Shown: positions 44,466 to 51,621 of the stretch, in pieces | How the letters are laid out: every line of letters starts with the position of its first letter | How positions within the stretch are numbered: the stretch's first letter is position 1 | Origin: an uncultured Collinsella sp. | Lineage (GTDB): Bacteria; Actinomycetota; Coriobacteriia; Coriobacteriales; Coriobacteriaceae | Length of the DNA: 64,000 bases | Assembly (NCBI GenBank): GCA_934668345.1 | Contig: CAKUNE010000004.1 | Location: 1-64,000 of the forward strand | Reading direction: 5' to 3' | Notes under the pieces: generated by a model | Database searches by the model: none | The model's input: only the letters and a program-made list of their open reading frames with translations | What the model was told of the DNA's origin: nothing | Position numbers and translations under genes: made by a program

Positions 44466-44750
44466 TCACAGCCAGCTCCTCCGCATCACCCATCCCTCGT
44501 CGCCGGCGTCGTACACGATATCGAGGCCACAAACAGGGCATTTCTCCTGATACACCGGCATATGAACGCCTGTCCGTTTTCTCACTTCGTCGCTAAGTCT
44601 GTCGCGCGCATCGATGAACCGAATGTCGAGGCACGGTATTTGCGAGCCGCAGCAAGGACAGAAGACGACAAACGACCCGCAATCAACTTCTACGCTCGGA
44701 AACATTTTGTTGTCTATAAGGGCACACGGCAGTTTTCCGTACTTCCCCAT
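44466..44750 (-). CDS. Small zinc-ribbon protein
   Basis: 94 aa from the ATG at 44748-44750, with a GCGAGG-type site upstream. Two paired Cys motifs (CPCCGSQIPC and CPVCGLDIVY) suggest a zinc-ribbon. It follows the 180-aa gene on the same strand by about 20 nt, so the two may be coexpressed. A longer frame runs upstream in the same phase but overlaps the neighbouring gene. Function unknown. Confidence 0.55.
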   Translation of the reverse strand: MGKYGKLPCALIDNKMFPSVEVDCGSFVVFCPCCGSQIPCLDIRFIDARDRLSDEVRKRTGVHMPVYQEKCPVCGLDIVYDAGDEGWVMRRSWL

Positions 44751-44770
44751 CGCAATATCGCCTCGCCAGC

Positions 44771-45313
44771 TCACGCTCGCTCCCCTCTCGCTATACAAAT
44801 CAGGAAGAGCATGCACCGGCAGGCGTGCGCGAGATTGCATCGCTGCGCGATCCGATCAAACGACACGATCGTAAAAGACCGCCAAAGCCAAATTTCATCG
44901 TCGGTCGCACCCTGTCCGGCAAACTCAATATCGACGGGTATGTGCTTCAGATAACTCATGTCGGGCGCAAAACGAGGGTCCGGTCCGCCTTTATGAACAG
45001 GACCGTGCAGAACAAACCATCCGTTTTCGGGCTCGAACCGCTCAACAAACGCAAGGCCGAGCACCTTATAGCCCACCTCGGTTGCAAATATGACTCCGAC
45101 TGGGACGCCACATTCCATGCAGTTGAGCATTTTACGGTTGTAATTCTGGTCTCGAAAACCAACGGTACCCGGCGCTTGAACCGAGTACTTAATGACCCAC
45201 GTACCATCGTCCAAATAGAGCGGAGGCACATTGTTGATGCTCTCGGTTTGCCGCTGGCGCACTTGTACCCCGCTACCCCACTCCCCTGTATACTGATGTA
45301 GCACGTGTTTCAT
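44771..45313 (-). CDS. Hypothetical protein, about 180 aa
   Basis: Encodes MKHVLHQYTGEWGSGVQVRQ from the ATG at 45313 (a further in-frame ATG lies at 45340, leaving only 11 nt before the divergent gene). One CxxC (LNCMECGVPV) occurs near residue 65 and another Cys group at the C-terminus (CRCMLFLICIARG). Neither start has a good ribosome site. The body is Trp- and Gly-rich (WFVLHGPVHKGG). I do not recognise the family. Upstream of the zinc-ribbon gene and perhaps coupled with it. Confidence 0.5.
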   Translation of the reverse strand: MKHVLHQYTGEWGSGVQVRQRQTESINNVPPLYLDDGTWVIKYSVQAPGTVGFRDQNYNRKMLNCMECGVPVGVIFATEVGYKVLGLAFVERFEPENGWFVLHGPVHKGGPDPRFAPDMSYLKHIPVDIEFAGQGATDDEIWLWRSFTIVSFDRIAQRCNLAHACRCMLFLICIARGERA

Positions 45314-45351
45314 CCGGGCTTGTTGGGCCGGATTGTTCATGGGAGGGTCTT

Positions 45352-45843
45352 ATGGCTGCTTCGAATCCGCCTAAGGGGAGCGTTTCTTCTTCGTCCATCA
45401 AGCCGGTTACGCGCAAGGCCGTGCGCTGCCAGCGCGAGGTCGCTTGGCTCGTCACGCAGGCGGCGGGTAGGCTTGTGGCGACCACTCAGGACGTCAATGC
45501 GCCTACGCCGAGCTTTGTGTTAGCGGCGGCGCTGGATTTTGTGCGCCAATTGGAGCTTGCCGCGCAGGATGCCAGCGGCCACCTCGACTACCAGAATGTT
45601 ATGGCGCCCGACCTGCAAACGTTCTGTCACATGGCCAAGTTGCCCGCCGCGCCCAATGCGCTTTCGGACGTAGGCTACATGTTTACGCTTTCGGGCGCGG
45701 ACCTTATCCGCGATATCTACGCATACTGCAGCGAGCTCGCCGAGCGCCACGTCTTTGACGCGGCAGAAGTCAAACCGGGATATGCCATCAAGCTGGTTCT
45801 TAGGCTGTTCTTGATGGACGGGTTCGGGGCCATGCCGGCGTAA
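45352..45843 (+). CDS. Hypothetical protein, 163 aa
   Basis: 163 aa, soluble, mostly helical by composition (FVLAAALDFVRQLELAAQDA, DLIRDIYAYCSELAERH). GGAGGG precedes the ATG. A -10 box TATACT (45288-45293) with TTGTAC (45262-45267) lies upstream, inside the divergent gene. No known family or domain is visible. Stop at 45841-45843, followed by a 740-bp gap with a decayed gene. Confidence 0.6.
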   Translation: MAASNPPKGSVSSSSIKPVTRKAVRCQREVAWLVTQAAGRLVATTQDVNAPTPSFVLAAALDFVRQLELAAQDASGHLDYQNVMAPDLQTFCHMAKLPAAPNALSDVGYMFTLSGADLIRDIYAYCSELAERHVFDAAEVKPGYAIKLVLRLFLMDGFGAMPA

Positions 45844-45884
45844 GCCGAGTCTTTAGCATCACCGTCGACTGAGCAACAACCGCT

Positions 45885-46206
45885 TTACCTTAGTGGGCGC
45901 CAATTGAGGGTCGATTATTGGTTCGCCTCGTCCACTAACGCAAGATGCCTTGGACGGTCGAGGTACGGCGCAGGTTTTTGGCGACAGCCGCGACAGTATC
46001 CGAAATCATCTCGTCCAACTATCCAACACAGATTGTGCGGTCCATGAACCTCAGCGACTCCGCCGTGCCTTTCCGGGTCCCCGCATAGACAGCCATGTCG
46101 ATAAAGAGCTTGGGATAAAACTGCTGAGGGCAGGTGCCCGCAACTTGGAGTCCAGCCTTGGTGACATTGCCCTGGGAATCAAGGAAATCCGCGGATAGAT
46201 TTCCCT
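45885..46206 (-). pseudogene. Decayed AlbA_2-type ATP-binding / helicase-like gene remnant
   Basis: On the minus strand a frame reads DFLDSQGNVTKAGLQVAGTC, then PQQFYPKLFIDMAVYAGTRK, and after an in-frame TAG continues LDEMISDTVAAVAKNLRRTS. This matches the middle part of AlbA_2/ATP-binding (RecG-like) transcriptional regulators, with sequence of the type G-x-x-T-x-AGL-x-x-FG-x-x-PQ and the following DEM...V...LRRTS segment. A further stop and probable frame shift follow, and the N-terminal part is missing, replaced upstream by low-complexity repeats. Clearly non-functional. Confidence 0.65.
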
Positions 46207-46460
46207 CGTCTCTCAGTTATCTCTCGTAATTATCTCTCATCTATCTCTCTATCTCTCGGCTTAGAGATAGAGAGATAGATGAGAGATGGAATGTCTACCA
46301 TTTGCTTCATTTATACATGTTTTTGCTGGTAGAGCAATCGGCATTGAGACAATACCATGATTGCCTGTCTCTTTGCTGATCAGTTATCTCTCATAATTTA
46401 TCTCTCGTCTTTCTGCTTTCTCTCGTATTAGTGACGAATGAGAGACGAGAGATACGTGAG
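46203..46460. repeat. Palindromic TATCTCTC low-complexity repeats
   Basis: Multiple TATCTCTC words. One perfect palindrome (about 46232-46287) has a 25-bp stem, ATCTCTCATCTATC... with its complement ...GATAGATGAGAGAT and a CGGCTT loop. A second, imperfect inverted repeat lies around 46389-46455, built from TCTCTCGTC / GACGAGAGA and neighbours. AT-rich sequence lies between. It sits upstream of the decayed gene (minus strand). Confidence 0.7.
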
Positions 46461-46507
46461 TGATGGACGAGCGTGGATTTTTGGACGGTCGGAAAATCCC
46501 TCAAACA

Positions 46508-46545
46508 AAAAACGGGGCCGGCCTTACGCCGAGCCCCGTTTTCAA
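46508..46545 (-). terminator. Terminator after the PTS IID gene
   Basis: AACGGGGC / GCCCCGTT stem (46511-46540), followed on the minus strand by TTTTTTGT, downstream of the IID stop at 46588. Confidence 0.85.
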
Positions 46546-46587
46546 ACGGTCAGTTAGTTATCCAACGCGCGAGCATAGCAGTCAACA

Positions 46588-47436
46588 TTACGCCGCCGCG
46601 AACACTCCCAAGCCCGTTCCGATGATGCAGATCGCAAAGATGCCCAAGATGATCCAAATGGTCTTGACGCCCTTTTTGTACAGGGCGACGCAGGCAAAGG
46701 TTGCCAGCAAGGGCAGCAGACCGGGGAAGATCGAATCGAACAGATCCTGCAGGACAATCTCCGAACCACCCACGTCAAAGGTCAAAGCAGTGGACAGTGA
46801 GACCTGTGCCGCAATCATGGCGCCGATAACGGTCATTCCGAGGACACCGGCAGCATGCGTCATGCGAGACATAAGGTTGTTCTCTTCGGACTGCTGCAGG
46901 AACTTGGTTCCCAGGTCGTAACCCAGATGGGCTGCGACGATACGCGTTGCAAAGTTAATCACGGAGTAGATGAGCGCGTACACGATGGGGCCAAGCGGGT
47001 TGCCCGTCGAAGCGATACCAATACCAATGCCGGCGGCGACCACGCGGAACGTACCCCAGTAGAACGAATCGCCAATGCCGGAAAGCGGTCCCATGAGGCC
47101 GACCTTCATGGCGTTAATCGAGGACGTGTCGAAGTTCTTATCGGCAGCCGCCTGCTCTTCCATCGAAACCGTTAGGCCGGCTACAAACGGAAGCACATGA
47201 GGCGTGATGTTAAAGAACTCGGTATGGCGATCGAGCGCCGCATAGTAATCGTCGTCGTTGGGATAGATCTTTCGCAGGGGCTTCTGAATGGTGTACATGA
47301 AGCCCATTGCCATCATCTTGTCGTACGACTGCGAGCACTGGCTCGTAAACTGGCGAAGGAACATGCTCCGATACATATCGGGGGTCATAACCGCGTCCTT
47401 CTTGGCCTCCTTGAGGTCGGTGTTCTGGGTAGCCAT
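46588..47436 (-). CDS. PTS mannose-family IID component
   Basis: 282 aa. Membrane part of a mannose/fructose/sorbose-type phosphotransferase. Matches the IID pattern: FLRQFTSQCSQSYDKMMAMG near residue 26, MKVGLMGPLSGIGDSFYWGT (about residues 110-129) and a C-terminal span (WIILGIFAICIIGTGLGVF). The ATG overlaps the IIC stop (TAATG). With IIC it forms the channel for the sugar or sugar-amine. Confidence 0.93.
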   Translation of the reverse strand: MATQNTDLKEAKKDAVMTPDMYRSMFLRQFTSQCSQSYDKMMAMGFMYTIQKPLRKIYPNDDDYYAALDRHTEFFNITPHVLPFVAGLTVSMEEQAAADKNFDTSSINAMKVGLMGPLSGIGDSFYWGTFRVVAAGIGIGIASTGNPLGPIVYALIYSVINFATRIVAAHLGYDLGTKFLQQSEENNLMSRMTHAAGVLGMTVIGAMIAAQVSLSTALTFDVGGSEIVLQDLFDSIFPGLLPLLATFACVALYKKGVKTIWIILGIFAICIIGTGLGVFAAA

Positions 47437-48209
47437 TAGAAGTCCTCCTCTTCATCTGCAGCAACCGCCTGCGGACCGGACGAGCCCTCGCGGAAGGCCA
47501 GGAGCAGCGCGACGCAAATAGCAGCTGCGGCGACGCCGACCACGTCCATCTTGAGGTAGATGACCATAATGAAGCCGATGAACAGCCAAGGAAGCAGCTT
47601 GTTGTCGCCCATGGTCCTAATAAGAAGAGCGAAGCCGATGCAGACCATGACGCCGGACGCAACGTTGAGGCCGTCCATCACAAACTGCGGAATCGCGTTG
47701 AGCGCATTGTTGATGAGGTCGGCACCAAAGAACAGCGAGCCAAACACCAGCAGTGCAGACGGAATGCCAATCGACAGCGGCACGATGGTCAGATGGTACA
47801 GATTCGCCTTGGCAAGATCGCGATTTGCCAGAGCGGTCTCAATCTTCTTGCAGGCAAAGGCACCCGGAACGGCGTAGCAGAAGTTACGCCACACCTGAAG
47901 GAAGACGGAGACGGGAAGGGCGAGCGCGACGGCAGTTGCCGTGCCCGTACCCGTAATGACGGCAAACGCGCAGCCAAGCACGCCGGAGGCATAGACCTCG
48001 GGAGGAACCGCCGCGCCGACCATGATGGCGCCCATGAACATGGACTCCAAAGCAGCGCCGACGATAACGCCCTGCTGGACATCGCCTAGGATCAAGCCGA
48101 CAAACAGACTTGTAAACAGCGGACGACCAAGCATCGTAATGCCAAATAATTGCTCGTCCATGGACGCAATAAATGCGACCAGTGCAACTAGAAGATACTG
48201 GACAACCAT
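47436..48209 (-). CDS. PTS mannose-family IIC component
   Basis: 257 aa with about seven hydrophobic spans. The family motif GRPLFTSLFVGLILGDVQQG and ESMFMGAIMVGAAVPPEVYA are clear. Start ATG at 48207-48209 preceded by GGGG at about 9 nt; an upstream TTG (48216-48218) is the other option. It is encoded between the deglycase and IID genes. The sugar specificity cannot be read directly; the neighbouring deglycase suggests fructosamine-type substrates. Confidence 0.92.
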   Translation of the reverse strand: MVVQYLLVALVAFIASMDEQLFGITMLGRPLFTSLFVGLILGDVQQGVIVGAALESMFMGAIMVGAAVPPEVYASGVLGCAFAVITGTGTATAVALALPVSVFLQVWRNFCYAVPGAFACKKIETALANRDLAKANLYHLTIVPLSIGIPSALLVFGSLFFGADLINNALNAIPQFVMDGLNVASGVMVCIGFALLIRTMGDNKLLPWLFIGFIMVIYLKMDVVGVAAAAICVALLLAFREGSSGPQAVAADEEEDF

Positions 48210-48290
48210 TTCGATCAACCCCAGAAATAGGTCTGCAGGCGAGGCATTCTGCGCAGCTCGCCTGCAGACAACCGCAGCAATTTGAGAGGA

Positions 48291-49325
48291 TTAGTAGTTC
48301 ATCTGGTGATAGTAACGACGCGTGGTGAGCGGGTGGTTACGGACGTGCTCGAGATGGCAGCTCAGACGCTCGGTGATGGTGTAGGTGACCATCGGGGAGA
48401 CAATCTTGCGGAACTCGGGGTCGCTGAACGGCAGCTCGACCTCGGCGGTGTCAAACTTGTTCACGCGGACGTTGACGCCCTTCTCGTCGGCGAGCATGTG
48501 AGTGAAGTTGTCCACGCGGTCCATGAGCTTACGGGTGTCGTCCTCGCCGTAGAGCATGATGAGGCTCGTGCCCTCCTCGCACAGCTCGATGGTGCCGTGG
48601 AAGAACTCGGCGGCGTGGATGGACTTGGTCTTGATCCACTGCATCTCCTCGAGAATGCACATGGCGTAGTCGTAGGCCTCACCCCAGAGCATGCCGGAGC
48701 CAATCACCATGTGGTAATCGGTGTCCTTGAAGTCCTCGGCCATGGCGGCGCAGCGCTCGTCCTGAGCGTCCTTGGCCTTGATGAGGTACGGAGCGATGTT
48801 GCCGAACTCCTCCATGAAGGTGTCGTACTTGGGGAAGGCGCCGGCGTTCTTGAGGAAGCGGGCGACCAGCGTGATCTGGTAGGTGTAGATGGCCTCGCAC
48901 AGGACGTCGTCCTCGGCGAAGCTGAAGAACTTGTAATCGGCGTACTCGGTGGCCGGGGTGTTGTCGTTGGAGACATACATCAGCGTGCGGGCGCCCTGCT
49001 CCTGGCAGAACTTGGCGGCCTCGATGATCTCGGGGGTGGTGCCGGTACGGGTGGAGAAGACGCAGACCGAGTCCTTGTTGAAGGTCTTGGGCGGGCATGC
49101 GAGGAACTCAGCGGCAATCTCGCAGTGGACGTCGACGTCGGCCGTGGTGGTCTCGACCCAATACTTCATCGGGAGCGTGTGGGCCCAGGTGCCGCCGCAG
49201 CCGATGAAGAAGATGTTGGAATAACCCTGCTCGCAGACCTTGTCCACGGCAGCCTCAATCTGAGGACGGAGAGCGAGGGCATCGCTCACAACCTTCTCGT
49301 AACGAGGCTCATCGAAATTGAACAT
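48291..49325 (-). CDS. SIS-domain sugar-amine deglycase (FrlB/GfrF-like)
   Basis: 344 aa with two SIS (sugar isomerase) domains. First SIS: NIFFIGCGGTWAHTLPMKYW (about residues 37-56) and FSTRTGTTPEIIEAAKF; second: MVIGSGMLWGEAYDYAMCI with KSIHAAEFFHGTIELCEEG, where the Glu of AEFFHG is the catalytic-type residue of fructosamine-6-phosphate deglycases and GlmS-like isomerases. It probably cleaves phosphorylated Amadori products (for example fructoselysine- or glucoselysine-6-phosphate) to glucose-6-phosphate and the amine. It is encoded between IIB and IIC. A potential operator precedes the start. Confidence 0.85.
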   Translation of the reverse strand: MFNFDEPRYEKVVSDALALRPQIEAAVDKVCEQGYSNIFFIGCGGTWAHTLPMKYWVETTTADVDVHCEIAAEFLACPPKTFNKDSVCVFSTRTGTTPEIIEAAKFCQEQGARTLMYVSNDNTPATEYADYKFFSFAEDDVLCEAIYTYQITLVARFLKNAGAFPKYDTFMEEFGNIAPYLIKAKDAQDERCAAMAEDFKDTDYHMVIGSGMLWGEAYDYAMCILEEMQWIKTKSIHAAEFFHGTIELCEEGTSLIMLYGEDDTRKLMDRVDNFTHMLADEKGVNVRVNKFDTAEVELPFSDPEFRKIVSPMVTYTITERLSCHLEHVRNHPLTTRRYYHQMNY

Positions 49326-49378
49326 CCCTTACTCCTAACTCACTTGGATGAACCCTTCATTCATCCCATGACGTTATA

Positions 49379-49392
49379 ATACTTTATATAAC
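49379..49392. promoter_or_regulatory. Candidate GntR operator before the deglycase gene
   Basis: ATACTTTATATAAC, about 55 nt upstream of the deglycase start. The related word ATACTTTGTTATGAC occurs in the IIA upstream region (50516-50530, minus). Both lie near AT-rich promoter-like sequence. Confidence 0.4.
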
Positions 49393-49435
49393 TAACTATG
49401 CAAGACCTATTTCGGATTTTTTTGATTTTTCTTTA

Positions 49436-49470
49436 ATAAAAAGCCCGCCGATCAAATGATCGACGGGCAT
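49436..49470 (-). terminator. Terminator after PTS IIB
   Basis: GCCCGCCGATCA / TGATCGACGGGC (one G-T wobble) on the minus strand, followed by TTTTTATT. It separates the IIA-IIB unit from the deglycase-IIC-IID unit. Confidence 0.8.
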
Positions 49471-49519
49471 AGACATAGAGTATCGGTTCAATAAATACCG
49501 AACACCAGCATGTTTTCGG

Positions 49520-49993
49520 CTAAAAAACGTCCTTGGCAAACACCTTGGCGTCATTGGGAACCTGACGGATTTCGACGGCCACGCCATCGCCCAGGAGCTC
49601 TTGGATATGCTCGGCATCTTTCTCGGTCGCAAAGATTGCAGGGGTCGGATGAAGCGTGGTCTCAGGGGTCTTTCGGGTTCCACCCAGATTGATCTCTTTG
49701 ATGTCTTTGCAACCCTTAGCGAGACGATAGACATCTTCAATCGTCTCAGCGATGATAAACAGCGAATACTTGTCGGTAACGCCGCTGTTGAGCGCCTCGA
49801 TAGCAGCGTCAACATCCTTGATGACGAGTTTAACGCCGCTGGGGCGGGCGAGCCTCAAGGCCGCCTTCCTCATGTCGTCTTTTGCCACAGCATCGCTGGC
49901 AAGCAGGATGCAATCTACATCCAAAGCGTGAGTCCAGGACATGGCAACTTGGCCGTGAATCAGTCGGTAATCAACTCTCGTAAGCTTAATCAT
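49520..49993 (-). CDS. PTS mannose-family IIB component
   Basis: 157 aa. The N-terminus MIKLTRVDYRLIHGQVAMSW contains the phospho-acceptor His in RLIHGQV, typical of mannose-family IIB domains. It passes phosphate from IIA to the incoming sugar. The start ATG at 49991-49993 has GGAG at 9-nt spacing; the ATG 9 nt upstream has no spacing. It follows IIA by 70 nt, with a terminator after it. Confidence 0.93.
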   Translation of the reverse strand: MIKLTRVDYRLIHGQVAMSWTHALDVDCILLASDAVAKDDMRKAALRLARPSGVKLVIKDVDAAIEALNSGVTDKYSLFIIAETIEDVYRLAKGCKDIKEINLGGTRKTPETTLHPTPAIFATEKDAEHIQELLGDGVAVEIRQVPNDAKVFAKDVF

Positions 49994-50063
49994 CGTTATC
50001 ATCTCCGCACGTGATAAAGGAATGACAGGTGTGGCCCTTAGCTAGGGCTCGAACCAGAACTAA

Positions 50064-50483
50064 CTAGAACTCTTCTTCCTCGGCGCCGGCAAGCATGTCC
50101 GCCGCCTCGCAAAGCTGAATAAACGGACGCGACCCCTCGACCGCGGCCTTGGCCTTGTCCGCATCCAGGGAGTCCAGCTGTGTAACCATTTCCACCAGCA
50201 GCGGCAAGTTCATTCCGGTAATCAACGTAAACGATCCGGTGGTCTGTCTCTGAATGAATTCGTTGTTTACAGAGCCGCCAAAGATGTCAGTCACGACAAA
50301 CCAAGAGTCGGCAGGGTCCCTCGTCTCCATCCATGCATCAATCAACGCCGCGACGTCCCTTGAATCGTCATCGACATAGGCGCACAGGCACTCGATTCGG
50401 TCGTTGGTGCCCATCAGAATCTCCAGAGAGCTTTTCATGCCTTGGGCGAGATAACCATGACTCGCTAGCAATATCTTATTCAT
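50064..50483 (-). CDS. PTS mannose-family IIA component
   Basis: 139 aa. The active-site His is in LLASHGYLAQGMKSSLEIL (residue about 9). The fold segment VVTDIFGGSVNNEFIQR and the acidic C-terminus (AGAEEEEF) match EIIA-Man. It accepts phosphate from HPr. First PTS gene after the GntR regulator, with a candidate operator between them. Confidence 0.94.
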   Translation of the reverse strand: MNKILLASHGYLAQGMKSSLEILMGTNDRIECLCAYVDDDSRDVAALIDAWMETRDPADSWFVVTDIFGGSVNNEFIQRQTTGSFTLITGMNLPLLVEMVTQLDSLDADKAKAAVEGSRPFIQLCEAADMLAGAEEEEF

Positions 50484-50515
50484 AGTTCTCCAATACCAAT
50501 AGGACGTACTATATT

Positions 50516-50530
50516 GTCATAACAAAGTAT
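50516..50530. promoter_or_regulatory. Candidate GntR operator before PTS IIA
   Basis: On the minus strand ATACTTTGTTATGAC, 33-47 nt before the IIA start, similar to ATACTTTATATAAC at 49379. It is a likely operator for the regulator at 50619 because it is shared by the two transcription units of the PTS cluster. Confidence 0.4.
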
Positions 50531-50618
50531 ATTAGCAATCTACCCTACGCGGTGTGTCTATTTTCCAAATCCGCGAACGGTAACAATTGATCGGTAAATA
50601 GACCAATCTATCTCTAAT

Positions 50619-51350
50619 TTACAAATAGAACTTCAGCCGCTCGGTGCAGTACACCTGACGGGAGATGAAGAGCGGCTCGCCGCTTGGAGCATAACGTCTA
50701 TCGACAAACAGAAGCAGCGAAGAGTCCAGCTCCACGTTAAGATATGCCGCCTCGAGCTCGCTCGCATAGCAGACCTCGAGCGTACGCGTGTTGGGACCCA
50801 TCTTGATCCCCTGGCGATCGAGTACCGCCATCAGCGAATCATCAAGGGATTCATGCTCCAAAAAAGAAAGCGCAGCGGAATAGCTATTGGTTTCCAGCAT
50901 CGTGGGCTTGCCATCCACAAGCCGCAGACGACGACTACGCAATACCTTTTGGGTATCGTCTACGCCCAGGAACTTCGCGTCTCGCAGGCTTGGGAAGTCC
51001 CAGCCCATTTCGAGAACCCTGGTAGACGCCTGTTTGCCCGCAAGCTGGCACGAATGGGTAAAGCTCTCACGGTCGTCCGCGGCATACATCTGCGTGTCCG
51101 ACGAAACGAACGTGCCCTTGCCGCGGGCCCTCTCAACAAGCCCAGCATCTTCCATTTCTTTAATTGCGGAGCGAACCGTTATTCGGCTCACGCCAAATTG
51201 CTCGATAAGCTCCGCCTCGGTCGGGAGCTTATCTCCCGGGCGGTACGTGCCGTTGGCGATCGAATCAGAAAGCGCGCGAACAATCTGTTTGTACAGGGGG
51301 ATAACGCTATTTGCTTCAACCATATCAACCATATCAACCATATCAACCAT
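50619..51350 (-). CDS. GntR/HutC-family regulator of the PTS cluster
   Basis: 243 aa. N-terminal GntR winged helix (VIPLYKQIVRALSDSIANGT, LPTEAELIEQFGVSRITVRS; about residues 16-80) and C-terminal UTRA effector domain. The N-terminus is MVDMVDMVDMVE, encoded by four tandem copies of a 9-bp repeat (51315-51350). AAAGG lies so close to the first ATG that the second or third ATG may be the real start. Encoded upstream of the IIA gene on the same strand; it probably represses the PTS genes until a phosphosugar binds. Confidence 0.9.
   Translation of the reverse strand: MVDMVDMVDMVEANSVIPLYKQIVRALSDSIANGTYRPGDKLPTEAELIEQFGVSRITVRSAIKEMEDAGLVERARGKGTFVSSDTQMYAADDRESFTHSCQLAGKQASTRVLEMGWDFPSLRDAKFLGVDDTQKVLRSRRLRLVDGKPTMLETNSYSAALSFLEHESLDDSLMAVLDRQGIKMGPNTRTLEVCYASELEAAYLNVELDSSLLLFVDRRYAPSGEPLFISRQVYCTERLKFYL
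51315..51350 (-). repeat. 9-bp tandem repeat at the start of the GntR gene
   Basis: Four copies of ATGGTTGA(T/A) in a row. Each copy carries an ATG in frame, so repeat number changes N-terminal length and the distance from the ribosome site without shifting the frame. Confidence 0.8.
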
Positions 51351-51621
51351 ACCTTTGCAAGGAATCAGCAGCTTATAGATAGATGACTTATATTGTATTA
51401 GAACTTTTTAGGAGTCCATATATTTCCTAAATGATTCGGTAAACGGGGTGTTATTTCACTTTAGCGGGATGCAGCGGCTACCCGCGGCATTCGTTATCAA
51501 CCTAGTTAGGCTAGTCCACCCACATCGTCTCCAGTTCGCCGCAGTGCCGCGGCCCCATATGGGTATACTCTCGGGGATTCGACTCGATTCGCCCCCGTTG
51601 GGGCGTCAAAGGAGACTGCAT

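Noticed and set aside
45950..46198. 82-codon plus-strand frame
   Set aside because: Lies opposite the decayed ATP-binding protein gene, whose minus-strand translation shows family motifs.
46203..46460. CRISPR or iteron array
   Set aside because: The words are low-complexity and palindromic, without spacer organisation or a replication gene.
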